54,825 nt of DNA from Arthrobacter celericrescens (lineage in GTDB: Bacteria; Actinomycetota; Actinomycetes; Actinomycetales; Micrococcaceae): contig NZ_QYLP01000034.1 of NCBI RefSeq assembly GCF_003614925.1, positions 1-54,825 on the forward strand. The letters are read 5' to 3'. The notes under the pieces are model-generated. The model had not been told where the DNA came from. It saw nothing but the letters and a program-made list of their open reading frames with translations, and made no database searches. The position numbers and the translations under genes were made by a program. Positions 23,365-32,466 of the stretch are shown here, piece by piece; the stretch's first letter is position 1; every line of letters starts with the position of its first letter.

Positions 23365-24714
23365 CTAGACCGACGCCGCCACGTTCGCCGCCACGTGGCT
23401 GGTGGCCACCCAGTAGGCGTCGTAGTTGTGCAGCACGGCCTGCTCCCCATTGGGGCCGCTGCTCGCGGTGTCCTCCGGGGCCCCCAGCACCCGGTTGACG
23501 AAGAACGGGATCGCAAGTTCGCCCAGGCCGCCGTGGGAGCGCAGCGGCACTTCCAGGTTGCCGAGGTCGTGCCAGGCGGCGTACCGACCCAAGGCGGTGT
23601 CCTTGTCCGACAGCACCGTGATGTCCCCCATCCGGTCCAGCGGCATGGCGAACAATTCGGCGGCGTTCTCGGAGGTGTCCGCGTACGAGATGCCGTCGCG
23701 TCCGCGCAGGGCCCGCAGCACGGCGTCGCGGTCTGCCCCCTGCGGCAGGTAAACGTTCGCGAACGACCCAAGCGCCCCGTGGTGGACCGTGTACGGATCG
23801 GTGATCGGCAGGATCACCCGGCTGCCGCCGTCGGGCGTTTCACCACTGACGCCGAGCACCCGGTTCACCTCTTCCTCGAGGTAGATGACCCGCGGGGTGC
23901 CGTCCTCGTGGTGCTTGGGGCTCATGCCGTGGTCCGCCGTGATGACCACGACGGCGCCCAAGGCGTCCAACTGCGAGGCGTAGCTGTCGATCATGGCGTA
24001 GAAGTCGTTGGCCACCTCGGTGCCGGGGGCGTTCTTGTGCTGGATGTAGTCGGTGAGGGTCAAGTACATGATGTCGGGCGCCTGCTCCCGCAACAGCTTC
24101 ACGCCGGCGGCCAGCACGAATTCGCTCAGTTCCGCCGAGTAGACGCCCGGCAGTTCCATGCCGACCAGTTCCAGGACATTCCCGACGCCGTTCTCCGCCA
24201 CCGTGGCGGTATCCGCTTTTTCGGCCGAGAAGCAGATGCCCTTGTTGGACGGTTCGACCAGCTCCCCGGAGCCAGCCGGGTCCAGCCCTGGTTGGGTGAT
24301 GCCGGTGGCCAGCAGCCTGCGCAGCTTGTCCTTGGCGGTCACGACGGCGACACTCAGCCCCGCCGCGGCGGCCGCCGCGAAGACGGTGGGGACCCGGAGG
24401 AACTTGGGGTCGTTCATGAGGACCTCCTCGCCGGTGGCGGGGTCCAGGATGTAGTTGCCGCAGATGCCGTGGACGGCCGGCGGGCGGCCCGTGGCGATGG
24501 ACATGTTGTTCGGATTGGTCAGGGTGGGGATGGCGCAGTGCGCTTCCCAGGACGTGCCTTTGGAAGCGACGATTTCCTTAAGCCACGGCATCCGGCCCGC
24601 AGCGATGGCGAGCTCATGGTAGGCCGGTTCGCTGCCGTCGATGCAGATGACCACCACCGGTGTTCCTTGGTGCACGTACTGCCGGCCGTTGACTGAGAAC
24701 GATGTGTGGGGCAT
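23365..24714 (-). CDS. phnA: Phosphonoacetate hydrolase
   Basis: A 449-residue enzyme of the alkaline phosphatase/nucleotide pyrophosphatase superfamily. Metal and nucleophile motifs match characterised phosphonoacetate hydrolase: VVICIDGSEP, PTLTNPNNMSIATGRPP (nucleophile Thr), HGICGNYILDP, TLTDYIQHKNAPG, VVITADHGMSPKH and ITDPYTVHHGALGS. It cleaves phosphonoacetate to acetate and phosphate with two zinc ions, in the cytoplasm. It is the first gene of the leftward operon; the ATG at 24714 has AGAGGAG upstream. This is the strongest assignment in the cluster and defines the pathway end-point. Confidence 0.93.
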   Translation of the reverse strand: MPHTSFSVNGRQYVHQGTPVVVICIDGSEPAYHELAIAAGRMPWLKEIVASKGTSWEAHCAIPTLTNPNNMSIATGRPPAVHGICGNYILDPATGEEVLMNDPKFLRVPTVFAAAAAAGLSVAVVTAKDKLRRLLATGITQPGLDPAGSGELVEPSNKGICFSAEKADTATVAENGVGNVLELVGMELPGVYSAELSEFVLAAGVKLLREQAPDIMYLTLTDYIQHKNAPGTEVANDFYAMIDSYASQLDALGAVVVITADHGMSPKHHEDGTPRVIYLEEEVNRVLGVSGETPDGGSRVILPITDPYTVHHGALGSFANVYLPQGADRDAVLRALRGRDGISYADTSENAAELFAMPLDRMGDITVLSDKDTALGRYAAWHDLGNLEVPLRSHGGLGELAIPFFVNRVLGAPEDTASSGPNGEQAVLHNYDAYWVATSHVAANVAASV

Positions 24715-24854
24715 GGAGGAACTCCTCTGTTGCTGGGGGCTTTTGCTTGGGCCTGCCCGGGCTGCTGGGCGCCGGTGGCTGTGTGCCTCAAACTCTGCCC
24801 GGCGGCCTGGTCCGACAGAAGACACCAAACAGCTATGCGGGGTATCAGCGCAGA

Positions 24855-25349
24855 CTATGGGGCTGTTGTGGCGCCGTGGGCCAGGCGGACCAAGTCCGCA
24901 AGAATCGCCGGAAGGACTGGCACCTCCGCCGACTCAATCTCCGGCAGGGACCACCAGCGGCTGCCTTTCAGCGAAGCCCGTTCCGCCGTCGTGAACTGGA
25001 CGTCCTTCACCGCTTGGGTGCCGGCCGGGAGGGTGGCATGGAAGAAGCTGTCGCGCTGCAGCGTGCGGACGCCTTGGAATGTGAGGACGAATTCCGAGGT
25101 TCCCACTGGTCCGTGGACCGATTCGATGCTCAGGCCGGTCTCCTCAAGGAGTTCGCGCCGCGCAGCCTGCGCGGGATCCTCGCCAGGTTCCAGACCGCCG
25201 CCCGGGGTGATCCACCAACTGCCTTTGCCGGGGTCCGCGGGGTCCGAATCTTCCATCAGGAGGAGCCTGTTCTGCTGGTCGAAAAGCAGCACGCGGCCGC
25301 CCAGGCGCAAGGGCAGGTCAGTGGTGGCGTCATTGCCGGGAAAATCCAT
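24855..25349 (-). CDS. Nudix hydrolase
   Basis: A 164-residue Nudix protein. The Nudix box GGLEPGEDPAQAARRELLEETGL (split view: GGLEPGED at its start, REL and EE as metal ligands) is complete, so activity on a nucleoside diphosphate derivative is likely. The substrate cannot be told. It lies upstream of and in the same direction as the phosphonate operon, separated by 140 bases, so it is probably a separate unit. Confidence 0.88.
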   Translation of the reverse strand: MDFPGNDATTDLPLRLGGRVLLFDQQNRLLLMEDSDPADPGKGSWWITPGGGLEPGEDPAQAARRELLEETGLSIESVHGPVGTSEFVLTFQGVRTLQRDSFFHATLPAGTQAVKDVQFTTAERASLKGSRWWSLPEIESAEVPVLPAILADLVRLAHGATTAP

Positions 25350-25462
25350 CCCGGCAGCTTGCCAGCTTTCTTGGCCCGCGCGGAAGGAGTGTCCACGGGG
25401 CGGCTGCTTGCCTGCCTTCGCTGGGTCGCTAAAAAGTCAGACCCCCTTGCTTCAATAAGTTC

Positions 25463-27049
25463 ATGGAGACCACCACCAGCCTGGACGGGAGGACGCCGCA
25501 GCCTGCCGCGGCGTTCGACCCGTTGGACGTGCTGGACGGGCTGGTCTCCACCTTGGAGTCGGTGGAGTCGGCGATTGCCGGTTTGCAGGCGTTGCGTGAG
25601 TACGCGCTGGCAATAGCGTCCAAGGTGGCGGAGGTGATGGCTGCGGAGGACATGGACGACGGCGGCAAGAATGGCGGCGGCGCGCCGGCCGGGTTCAAGG
25701 GTGCGCGATGGGACGCGGCAGAGCTCGCCCACCGCGCCGTGGCGGCGGAGATCGCCACCGCGACCCGGGCGAACGACCGCACGATCCAGCGGCAGATGGG
25801 CCAAGCCGTGGAGCTTTTGGACCGCTTCCCCGGCGCGTTCGGGGCCCTGGCGCAGGGACGGATTAGCCTGGCCCATGCCCGGGTGATCCAGGACGCCGGG
25901 TCCGGGCTGGATGATCCTGCGGCTTTGGCGCGGTACGAAGCCGTGGTGGTGGAATGCGCGGAACGGCAGGCGCCTGGGCGGGTGCGGCGCCTGGCCGTCC
26001 GGGAGGCCGAGAAAGCCCAGCCCGAACCGCTGATCACTCGGCATGAACGGGCCTGTGAGGAACGGCGGGTCTGGGTCACGCCCCTGCCCGACGGCATGGC
26101 CGAACTCGCCGCAATCCTGCCCGCGGCGGTCGCATACGGCATCCACGACCGGCTTACGAACATGGCCCGTGCACACGCAGACATGGCAAAGAGCCATGCC
26201 GATGCCGATATGGCTCAACACAGCCAACCCGGGGCCTTCGGTCCGGCGTGGCCCACGCACCAGGCCGGCCCCGCCGTAGGGGACCGGAACCCTGTAGCCG
26301 ACCGAACCACCGATCAACTCCGCGCCGATCTCTTGTCGGATCTGTTGTTGCGCAGCGCGCCGGCCGGGCACGACACCCCGGACGGACTCCTGGCAGCGAT
26401 CACCGGCCGGGTGGATGTCACCGTCCCCGTCCTGACCCTGATCGGCCAAGAAGGCGCCGCGACGTCCAATGGCTCAGCTGGCAGGGCTTTCCGGACCGAC
26501 GCATCAGGCAACACCGCCAGAGCCGGAGCCCCCGACACCGTGGCCTCACAGGTCCCCGCCGAGCTCGACGGGCGCCATCCCATCGACCCCGCCACCGCCA
26601 GGATCCTCGCAGGCCAGGCCACCGTCTGGAACAGGGTCCTTACCGACCCGTACACCGGTGCGGTGCTGGCCGTGGACAGATACCGGCCCGGCGAAGACCT
26701 CAAACGCTTGCTTGCGGCCCGCGACACCAGATGCCGCTTCCCCTGCTGCGGCATCCCCGCACGCGAGCTGGACTTGGACCACACCCACGACGCCGCCCTC
26801 GGCGGGGCAACGGAAGCCGGCAATCTCGCCGGACTGTGCCGGCGCCACCACATGCTCAAACACCACTCACGATGGAACGTCCGGCAAACAGGGGCCGGAG
26901 TCCTCGAATGGACCAGCGCGACAGGCCGAACCTACACTGACCATCCGCCGGTCCCCGCAACCCACATTCCAGCCGCCGCCCAAAGACTACGAGCGGCGCA
27001 AGGTGATGCCCCCAAGCCTGGCGATGCAAGCGACCCGCCGCCATTCTGA
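25463..27049 (+). CDS. DUF222 and HNH endonuclease domain protein
   Basis: A 528-residue protein of the 13E12/DUF222 family common in actinobacteria. Residues about 15-330 form the DUF222 region. The C-terminal HNH nuclease domain contains CRFPCCGIPARELDLDH, HDAALGGATEAGNLAGLCRR and the HHMLKHH motif, with two cysteines and the catalytic His of DLDHTH. These proteins occur in many copies per genome and their role is undefined; some were proposed to be mobile, but I see no flanking repeats. It is convergent with the Nif3-like gene. Confidence 0.85.
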   Translation: METTTSLDGRTPQPAAAFDPLDVLDGLVSTLESVESAIAGLQALREYALAIASKVAEVMAAEDMDDGGKNGGGAPAGFKGARWDAAELAHRAVAAEIATATRANDRTIQRQMGQAVELLDRFPGAFGALAQGRISLAHARVIQDAGSGLDDPAALARYEAVVVECAERQAPGRVRRLAVREAEKAQPEPLITRHERACEERRVWVTPLPDGMAELAAILPAAVAYGIHDRLTNMARAHADMAKSHADADMAQHSQPGAFGPAWPTHQAGPAVGDRNPVADRTTDQLRADLLSDLLLRSAPAGHDTPDGLLAAITGRVDVTVPVLTLIGQEGAATSNGSAGRAFRTDASGNTARAGAPDTVASQVPAELDGRHPIDPATARILAGQATVWNRVLTDPYTGAVLAVDRYRPGEDLKRLLAARDTRCRFPCCGIPARELDLDHTHDAALGGATEAGNLAGLCRRHHMLKHHSRWNVRQTGAGVLEWTSATGRTYTDHPPVPATHIPAAAQRLRAAQGDAPKPGDASDPPPF

Positions 27050-27073
27050 GTTGAGCGCAATCGAAGCCGCCAT

Positions 27074-27397
27074 CTACCGCCACCCGTCCACCGGCCAGGT
27101 CATGAACGCCGGCTCCTCGTAAGGGTGCGCAGCGCGCAGGGCCCGCACCACGCCGTCGAGCAGTTCTTCCTCCACCACGCACTCGATCCGGAGCTCGGGC
27201 ACCTGCTCGGGTTCGTTGACGGCGCCAATGAAGGGTTGGGCCCCGGCCAGGGGAGTGAAGCGGCCGGTGCCTGGGGTGGTAAACGCGCAGTGGCTGTAGT
27301 CGCCGATCCGGCCGGCACCGGCGCCTCCGATGGCAGCCAATAGCGCCTCGCTGTGCGGCAGCGGAACATAGACCACCAGGGCGTGGAGTTGATTCAT
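27074..27397 (-). CDS. Nif3/YqfO-like single-domain protein
   Basis: A 107-residue protein resembling the CutA/PII-like insert domain found in Nif3/YqfO proteins. The typical pattern is GAGRIGDYSHCAFTTPGTGRF, GAQPFIGAVNEPEQVPELRIE and AHPYEEPAF. Stand-alone versions are common; a metal or nucleotide role is suggested by structure but no substrate is known. It ends 24 bases past the DUF222-HNH stop, in convergent orientation. Confidence 0.8.
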   Translation of the reverse strand: MNQLHALVVYVPLPHSEALLAAIGGAGAGRIGDYSHCAFTTPGTGRFTPLAGAQPFIGAVNEPEQVPELRIECVVEEELLDGVVRALRAAHPYEEPAFMTWPVDGWR

Positions 27398-27738
27398 GCC
27401 ACCATCCTGCCAGCGGCCCCGGAATCATGCGGAAAACAGGTCAAAGGAACGTTTCTCATTTCCATTGCCAAACCGGACGGTCTCATCGGAACATTGGTAT
27501 GTACACCGATTGGGGCAATCTCAAGGTTGTGAGGCGTAGGGCCTGTTGGGGAGGCCGGACCCGGCGTCTCAACGGAGTACCGCAGGAATGGGCGCATTGG
27601 GGGCGTCCATTTTTTCGTTAAGGCGTGAGGTGGCCCGGCGAACCCCGATGCGACGCCGCAGGGGCCGCCCGGATGGCCCGATTGGGAGATGCCGGAAAAC
27701 TCGGGTACAGTAAGACCTGCTTTTGATTCAAAAGCGCT
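27398..27738. other. Non-coding stretch upstream of tRNA-Ser
   Basis: About 340 bases without a supported gene. They presumably contain the promoter of the Nif3-like gene on the left and of the tRNA on the right. A short open frame at 27427-27621 has no ribosome-binding site or recognisable product. I see no repeats or attachment-site duplication. Confidence 0.5.
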
Positions 27739-27823
27739 GGAGAATTCGCCTAGCGGCCTATGGCGCACGCCTGGAACGCGTGTTGGGTTAACGCCCTCGG
27801 GGGTTCAAATCCCCCATTCTCCG
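27739..27823 (+). tRNA. tRNA-Ser (GGA anticodon)
   Basis: A class II tRNA: acceptor arm GGAGAAT (27739-27745) pairs with ATTCTCC (27816-27822) and the discriminator is G. The anticodon loop CTGGAAC gives anticodon GGA, reading UCC and UCU serine codons. A long variable arm (GTTGGGTTAACGCCCTC region) and the T-loop GGTTCAAAT confirm tRNA-Ser. The 3' CCA is not encoded. Confidence 0.95.
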
Positions 27824-27828
27824 CGGTG

Positions 27829-27866
27829 AGGCCCCGGTCCTTCGTTTGAAGGACCGGGGCCTTTTG
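27829..27866 (+). terminator. Rho-independent terminator of tRNA-Ser
   Basis: AGGCCCCGGTCCTT (27829-27842) pairs perfectly with its complement at 27849-27862 around a 6-base loop, followed by TTTTG. It directly follows the tRNA. Confidence 0.85.
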
Positions 27867-27884
27867 CGTCGCCAAACGACGAGC

Positions 27885-27926
27885 GTCGCCGAGCGATCAG
27901 TGTCGCCGAGCGATCAGTGTCGCCGA
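27885..27926. repeat. Short tandem repeat, 17-bp unit
   Basis: The 17-bp unit GTCGCCGAGCGATCAGT occurs twice in tandem (27885-27901, 27902-27918) and is followed by 8 bases of a third copy. It lies between the tRNA terminator and the 3' end of a LysR gene. Further right, TCAGCTCCGCGCCG also recurs (near 27942 and 27967). It is probably a replication-slippage product. Confidence 0.7.
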
Positions 27927-27966
27927 CCGCGCCGTCGCTACTCAGCTCCGCGCCGTCGCTTAACAT

Positions 27967-28866
27967 TCAGCTCCGCGCCGCCGCCACCCGCTCCAGCACT
28001 TCGCGGCAGGCGAGGATGGCCGGATGGATCCGGCCGGCCTTGCGCGTGGACGTGAAGATGGTGCGGTGCGGCAGCTCGGGAAGCTCCAGCAGCTGCACGG
28101 ACTTCTCGCGCCCCGTCCAGACGAGGTCCGGCATGAGCGCGACGGCGTTGCCCGACTCGATCAGCCGGACCTGGGCCTGGAGGTCCGCGGTTTCGTAGCG
28201 CACGTCCGGTTCGAAGCCAGCGGAACGGCACGCCTGCTCGGCCCAGTGACGGGATGCGGCGCCGTGCGGTTCCATGACCCATGGAAGCGACGCAGTGTCC
28301 GCCAGCGACGCGATGTTCTCGCCGCCCAGCCCCACCGGGGGAGTGGCCAGCCGGACCGGGTCGCTGGCCAGGGTGGCGCGGTCAAGGCCGGGATGGTGCG
28401 GCGCAGCATGGCCCGGGTACTGCTCGGCCACCACGATGTCGAAGTCCCGAGCCCACGTCTCGTATAGGGCAGTCTCCGGCTCGCGCTGGGTCATTTCCAC
28501 CCGCACCTCGGGATATTCGCGCTTCATGATGGTGAGGAAGTCCGGCATCAGGGCCAGGGCGGCGGTTTGGAACACCGCCAGCCGGACCGTTCCGGTCACG
28601 GTCGAAAGCGACGCGGCAAGGTCCGTCTCGGCCGCCTCCAGGGTGGCCAGCAGGGTCGCTGCGTGCTCCACGAGGATCTCCGCCTGCGGCGTGAGCTGCA
28701 CACGACGCCCGGACTTGCGCAGCAGCTCCACGCCGGCTTCCTTCTCGAGCAACGTCAGCTGCTGGGACACCGAGGACGGGCTGTACTTCATGGCGTCCGC
28801 CACCTCGGCCAGGGTCCCGCGGATCTTCAGTTCATGCAGCAATCGAAGCCGCCGGACGTCCAACAT
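27967..28866 (-). CDS. LysR-family regulator, probable regulator of putA
   Basis: A 299-residue LysR protein of the ArgP-like subgroup common in actinobacteria. The N-terminal helix-turn-helix is LDVRRLRLLHELKIRGTLAE then YSPSSVSQQLTLLEKE. The effector domain follows from about 90. The ATG at 28866 is chosen because GGAGGG lies upstream. It is divergent from putA with a 121-base shared region, so control by proline or a related signal is likely. Confidence 0.85.
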   Translation of the reverse strand: MLDVRRLRLLHELKIRGTLAEVADAMKYSPSSVSQQLTLLEKEAGVELLRKSGRRVQLTPQAEILVEHAATLLATLEAAETDLAASLSTVTGTVRLAVFQTAALALMPDFLTIMKREYPEVRVEMTQREPETALYETWARDFDIVVAEQYPGHAAPHHPGLDRATLASDPVRLATPPVGLGGENIASLADTASLPWVMEPHGAASRHWAEQACRSAGFEPDVRYETADLQAQVRLIESGNAVALMPDLVWTGREKSVQLLELPELPHRTIFTSTRKAGRIHPAILACREVLERVAAARS

Positions 28867-28987
28867 GGACCCTCCAAAATTGCTCAGAAAATCTAATGAA
28901 TATCGTTCGGAAAAGTTCGCTTTTCCTAATCTGATTGTAGATCCATACTGGTGGAAACGAAGCACCATCCCCTAAGGAAATACGCGC
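28867..28987. promoter_or_regulatory. Divergent LysR / putA control region
   Basis: An AT-rich region between divergent genes. It contains the perfect 7-bp inverted repeat GGAAAAG-TTCG-CTTTTCC (28909-28926) and ATCT-GATTGT-AGAT to its right. One of these may bind the LysR regulator. No experimental site is implied. Confidence 0.5.
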
Positions 28988-31900
28988 ATGAGCACACCAA
29001 CCCGGGAATCCCGCGCCGCCGGAAACCACGGCCTTCCGGACGCCGGACACTTCCAGGAACTCGGCAACGAAGCCACCGCCTTGGTCCGCCACTGGCTCAC
29101 CGAAGCCTCGAAGATTCCCGTCGACATCTCGGCCCAGCGCCTGGCCGGTGTCCTGAAGGACCCCAACGGCCTTGACTTCACTGTGGGATTCGTCGACGGC
29201 GTCATCCGCCCTGAGGACCTCTCCGTCGCCGCCCGCAACCTGGCCATGCTCGCCCCGAAGGTTCCGGCCTTCCTCCCCTGGTACATGCGTGCGGCCGTGC
29301 GCGCCGGCGGCATCATGGCTCCGGTCCTGCCGCAGGTGGTCATCCCGATCGCCCGCAAGGTCCTGCGCGAAATGGTCGGCCACCTGATCGTCGACGCCAC
29401 CGACGCCAAGCTCGGCCCTGCCATCGCCAAGATCAAGCAGGACGGCGTCCACCTCAACATCAACCTGCTTGGCGAGGCAGTGCTGGGCGAGCACGAAGCC
29501 GACCGCCGCCTCGAGGGAACCCTCAAGCTCCTGGCGCGTGACGACGTCGACTACGTCTCCATCAAGGAATCCTCCACCGTGGCCCCCCACCCGCTCTGGG
29601 CCTTCGACGAAGCCGTGGACCACGTGGTGGAGAAGCTGACTCCGCTGTACCGCCTGGCCGCCTCCTTCCCCAAGCCCAAGTTCATCAACCTGGACATGGA
29701 GGAATACAAGGACCTCAGCCTCACCATGGCCGTGTTCAAGAAGATCCTGGACAAGCCCGAGTTCAAGGACCTCGAAGCCGGCATCGTGCTTCAGGCCTAC
29801 CTGCCGGACGCACTGGCCGCCATGCAGGACCTCCAGGCATGGGCCGCCGCACGCCGCGCCAACGGTGGTGCTCCCATCAAGGTCCGTGTGGTCAAGGGCG
29901 CCAACCTGCCCATGGAACAGGTCCAGGCCTCCATCCAAGGCTGGCCGCTGGCCACCTGGAGCACCAAGCAGGACTCGGACACCAGCTACAAGAGCGTCCT
30001 GAACTACGCCCTCACCCCCGAGCACATCGACGCCGTCCGCATCGGCGTGGCCGGCCACAACCTCTTCGACATCGCCTTCTCCTGGCTGCTGGCCAAGGAA
30101 CGCGGCGTCACCGGAGGCATCGAATTCGAAATGCTCCTCGGCATGGCCACCGGCCAGGCAAGCGCGGTCCGCAAGGACGTCGGCAGCCTCCTCCTCTACA
30201 CCCCGGTGGTGCACCCGGGCGAGTTCGACGTCGCCATCGCCTACCTGATCCGCCGCCTCGAAGAGGGCGCCAGCCAGGACAACTTCATGTCCGCCGTCTT
30301 CGAACTCAGCGAGAACGAGAGCCTCTTCGAACGCGAGAAGCAGCGCTTCTTCGCCTCCCTCGCCGAGCTGGACGATTCCGTGCCCGCCCCGAACCGCACC
30401 CAGGACCGCAGCCAGTCCCCGGTTCCGGCGCCGCAGGACGCCTTCGCCAACACCCCGGACACCGACCCCGCCCTCCCGGCCAACCGCGCCTGGGGCCGCG
30501 CCATCCTCGAGCGCATCCCGGGCTCCACCGCCGGCAACGCCGTGGTCGAATCCACCAAGGTCGCCTCGGCCGAGGAACTGGACCGCATCATCGCCACGGC
30601 CGTCTCCGCGGCAGATAAATGGGGTGCCCTGCCCGCCGCCGAGCGGGCCGCCATCCTGCACCGCGCCGGCGACATCCTGGACGCCCGCCGTGCCGAACTG
30701 CTGGAGGTCATGGCCTCCGAAACGGGCAAGACCATCGAACAGGGCGACCCGGAAGTCAGCGAGGCGGTCGACTTCGCGCACTACTACGCCGAGCGTGCGA
30801 AGGACCTGGAAACGGTCGACGGCGCCACGTTCGTCCCGGCGAAGCTCACCGTGGTGACCCCGCCGTGGAACTTCCCGGTCGCCATCCCCGCCGGGTCCAC
30901 CCTCGCGGCGCTCGCCGCCGGCTCCGCCGTCGTCATCAAGCCCGCAAAGCAGGCCCGCCGCTCCGGTTCCGTCATGGTGGACGCCCTGTGGGAGGCCGGT
31001 GTGCCCCGCGAAGTGCTGGCACTCGTGCAGCTCGAAGAGCGCGAGCTCGGCACCCAGTTGGTCTCGCACCCGGACGTGGACCGCGTGATCCTTACCGGCG
31101 GCTACGAAACCGCGGAACTGTTCCGCTCCTTCCGTAAGGACCTGCCACTGCTGGCCGAAACCTCCGGCAAGAACGCGATCATCGTCACCCCGCACGCGGA
31201 CCTGGACCTCGCCGCCAAGGACGTCGTGTACTCGGCCTTCGGCCACGCAGGACAGAAGTGCTCCGCCGCCTCGCTGGTGATCCTGGTGGGCTCCGTGGCC
31301 ACGTCCACCCGCTTCCGCAACCAGCTGCTGGACGCCGCCCGCTCACTGCAGGTGGGCTACCCGGACCAGGCCACCACCCAGATGGGCCCGATCATCGAGC
31401 CGGCCAAGGGAAAGCTGCTGCACGCCCTGACCACCCTGGGCGAGGGCGAAAGCTGGGCAGTGAAGCCGGAGAAACTGGACGAAAGCGGCCGGCTGTGGTC
31501 CCCGGGCATCCGCTACGGCGTCAAGCGCGGCTCCTACTTCCACCTCACCGAATTCTTCGGGCCCGTGCTCGGCGTGATGACCGCAGCCACCCTCGAGGAC
31601 GCCATCGCCATCCAGAACGAGATCGAATACGGACTCACCGCTGGCCTCCACTCGCTGGACTCCGAGGAAATGGGCACCTGGCTGGAGACCATCCAGGCCG
31701 GAAACCTCTACGTCAACCGCGGTATCACCGGTGCGATCGTGCAGCGCCAGCCCTTCGGCGGCTGGAAGAAGTCGGCGGTAGGCGCAGGTACCAAGGCCGG
31801 CGGCCCGAACTACCTGATCGGCCTGGGCAGCTGGGTTCCCGCTGAGCCCGCCGCCAAGCCCGGAGCCACCCTGACCGGCCCGGCCGCGGCAATCCTCGCC

Positions 31901-32455
31901 GCCGCCAAGACCACTGTGAGTGCGAAGGAAGCCAGCGCCCTGCAGCAGGCCTTGCACAGCGACGCCGCAGCCTGGGCCGGGGAGTTCGGCACCGCCAAGG
32001 ACGTCTCCGGACTGAGCGCGGAACGCAACGTCTTCCGCTACCGGGCCTTCCCGGTGACCGTCCGCCTGTCCGAAGGCGCCCCGCTCGCCGAACTGCTGCG
32101 CGTTGTCGCCGCCGGCGCGGTGGCCGGTTCGGCCGTCACGGTGTCCTCCGCCGTCGAGCTGCCCGACGCCGTCGTGGCCGCCTTCGCCGAAGCGGGCGTC
32201 ACCGCCCGGATCGAGAACGACGCCGAATGGCTGGCAGCGGCGGCCCGGATGGAAGGCGGACGCATCCGCCTGATCGGCGGGGACTACAGCGCCCTGGCCG
32301 ACGCCACCGGCGGCCGGCCCGACGTCGCCGTCTACCACGGCCAGGTCACCCCGGCAGGCCGCGTCGAGATGCTGCCCTTCCTGCACGAGCAGGCTGTCAG
32401 CATCACGGCACACCGCTTCGGTACGCCGAACCACCTTTCGGATGCGCTGATCTAG
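28988..32455 (+). CDS. putA: Bifunctional proline dehydrogenase / glutamate-semialdehyde dehydrogenase
   Basis: A 1155-residue enzyme oxidising proline to glutamate. The FAD proline dehydrogenase barrel spans about 60-460, with VRVVKGANLPMEQVQAS, STKQDSDTSYKSVLNYAL and IEFEMLLGMATGQ. The aldehyde dehydrogenase domain spans about 490-980, with VTPPWNFPVAIPAG, base Glu in AETSGKNAII and nucleophile Cys in GQKCSAAS. A C-terminal ALDH-like extra domain (about 990-1155) closes the protein. There is no N-terminal ribbon-helix-helix, so unlike the E. coli protein it does not regulate itself; the divergent LysR probably does. It ends 12 bases before a convergent gene. Confidence 0.95.
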   Translation: MSTPTRESRAAGNHGLPDAGHFQELGNEATALVRHWLTEASKIPVDISAQRLAGVLKDPNGLDFTVGFVDGVIRPEDLSVAARNLAMLAPKVPAFLPWYMRAAVRAGGIMAPVLPQVVIPIARKVLREMVGHLIVDATDAKLGPAIAKIKQDGVHLNINLLGEAVLGEHEADRRLEGTLKLLARDDVDYVSIKESSTVAPHPLWAFDEAVDHVVEKLTPLYRLAASFPKPKFINLDMEEYKDLSLTMAVFKKILDKPEFKDLEAGIVLQAYLPDALAAMQDLQAWAAARRANGGAPIKVRVVKGANLPMEQVQASIQGWPLATWSTKQDSDTSYKSVLNYALTPEHIDAVRIGVAGHNLFDIAFSWLLAKERGVTGGIEFEMLLGMATGQASAVRKDVGSLLLYTPVVHPGEFDVAIAYLIRRLEEGASQDNFMSAVFELSENESLFEREKQRFFASLAELDDSVPAPNRTQDRSQSPVPAPQDAFANTPDTDPALPANRAWGRAILERIPGSTAGNAVVESTKVASAEELDRIIATAVSAADKWGALPAAERAAILHRAGDILDARRAELLEVMASETGKTIEQGDPEVSEAVDFAHYYAERAKDLETVDGATFVPAKLTVVTPPWNFPVAIPAGSTLAALAAGSAVVIKPAKQARRSGSVMVDALWEAGVPREVLALVQLEERELGTQLVSHPDVDRVILTGGYETAELFRSFRKDLPLLAETSGKNAIIVTPHADLDLAAKDVVYSAFGHAGQKCSAASLVILVGSVATSTRFRNQLLDAARSLQVGYPDQATTQMGPIIEPAKGKLLHALTTLGEGESWAVKPEKLDESGRLWSPGIRYGVKRGSYFHLTEFFGPVLGVMTAATLEDAIAIQNEIEYGLTAGLHSLDSEEMGTWLETIQAGNLYVNRGITGAIVQRQPFGGWKKSAVGAGTKAGGPNYLIGLGSWVPAEPAAKPGATLTGPAAAILAAAKTTVSAKEASALQQALHSDAAAWAGEFGTAKDVSGLSAERNVFRYRAFPVTVRLSEGAPLAELLRVVAAGAVAGSAVTVSSAVELPDAVVAAFAEAGVTARIENDAEWLAAAARMEGGRIRLIGGDYSALADATGGRPDVAVYHGQVTPAGRVEMLPFLHEQAVSITAHRFGTPNHLSDALI

Positions 32456-32466
32456 CGGGAGGAAAT

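Noticed and set aside
25463..27049. DUF222-HNH protein as a mobile element or intein-like homing endonuclease
   Set aside because: No flanking repeats, no split host gene, and the family is a normal chromosomal actinobacterial one.
27427..27621. Possible 64-residue gene upstream of tRNA-Ser
   Set aside because: No ribosome-binding site, no recognisable motif, unusual composition.
28832..31246. 804-codon frame antisense to putA
   Set aside because: Shadow of putA; low-complexity Gly/Val/Asp-rich translation with no domain.
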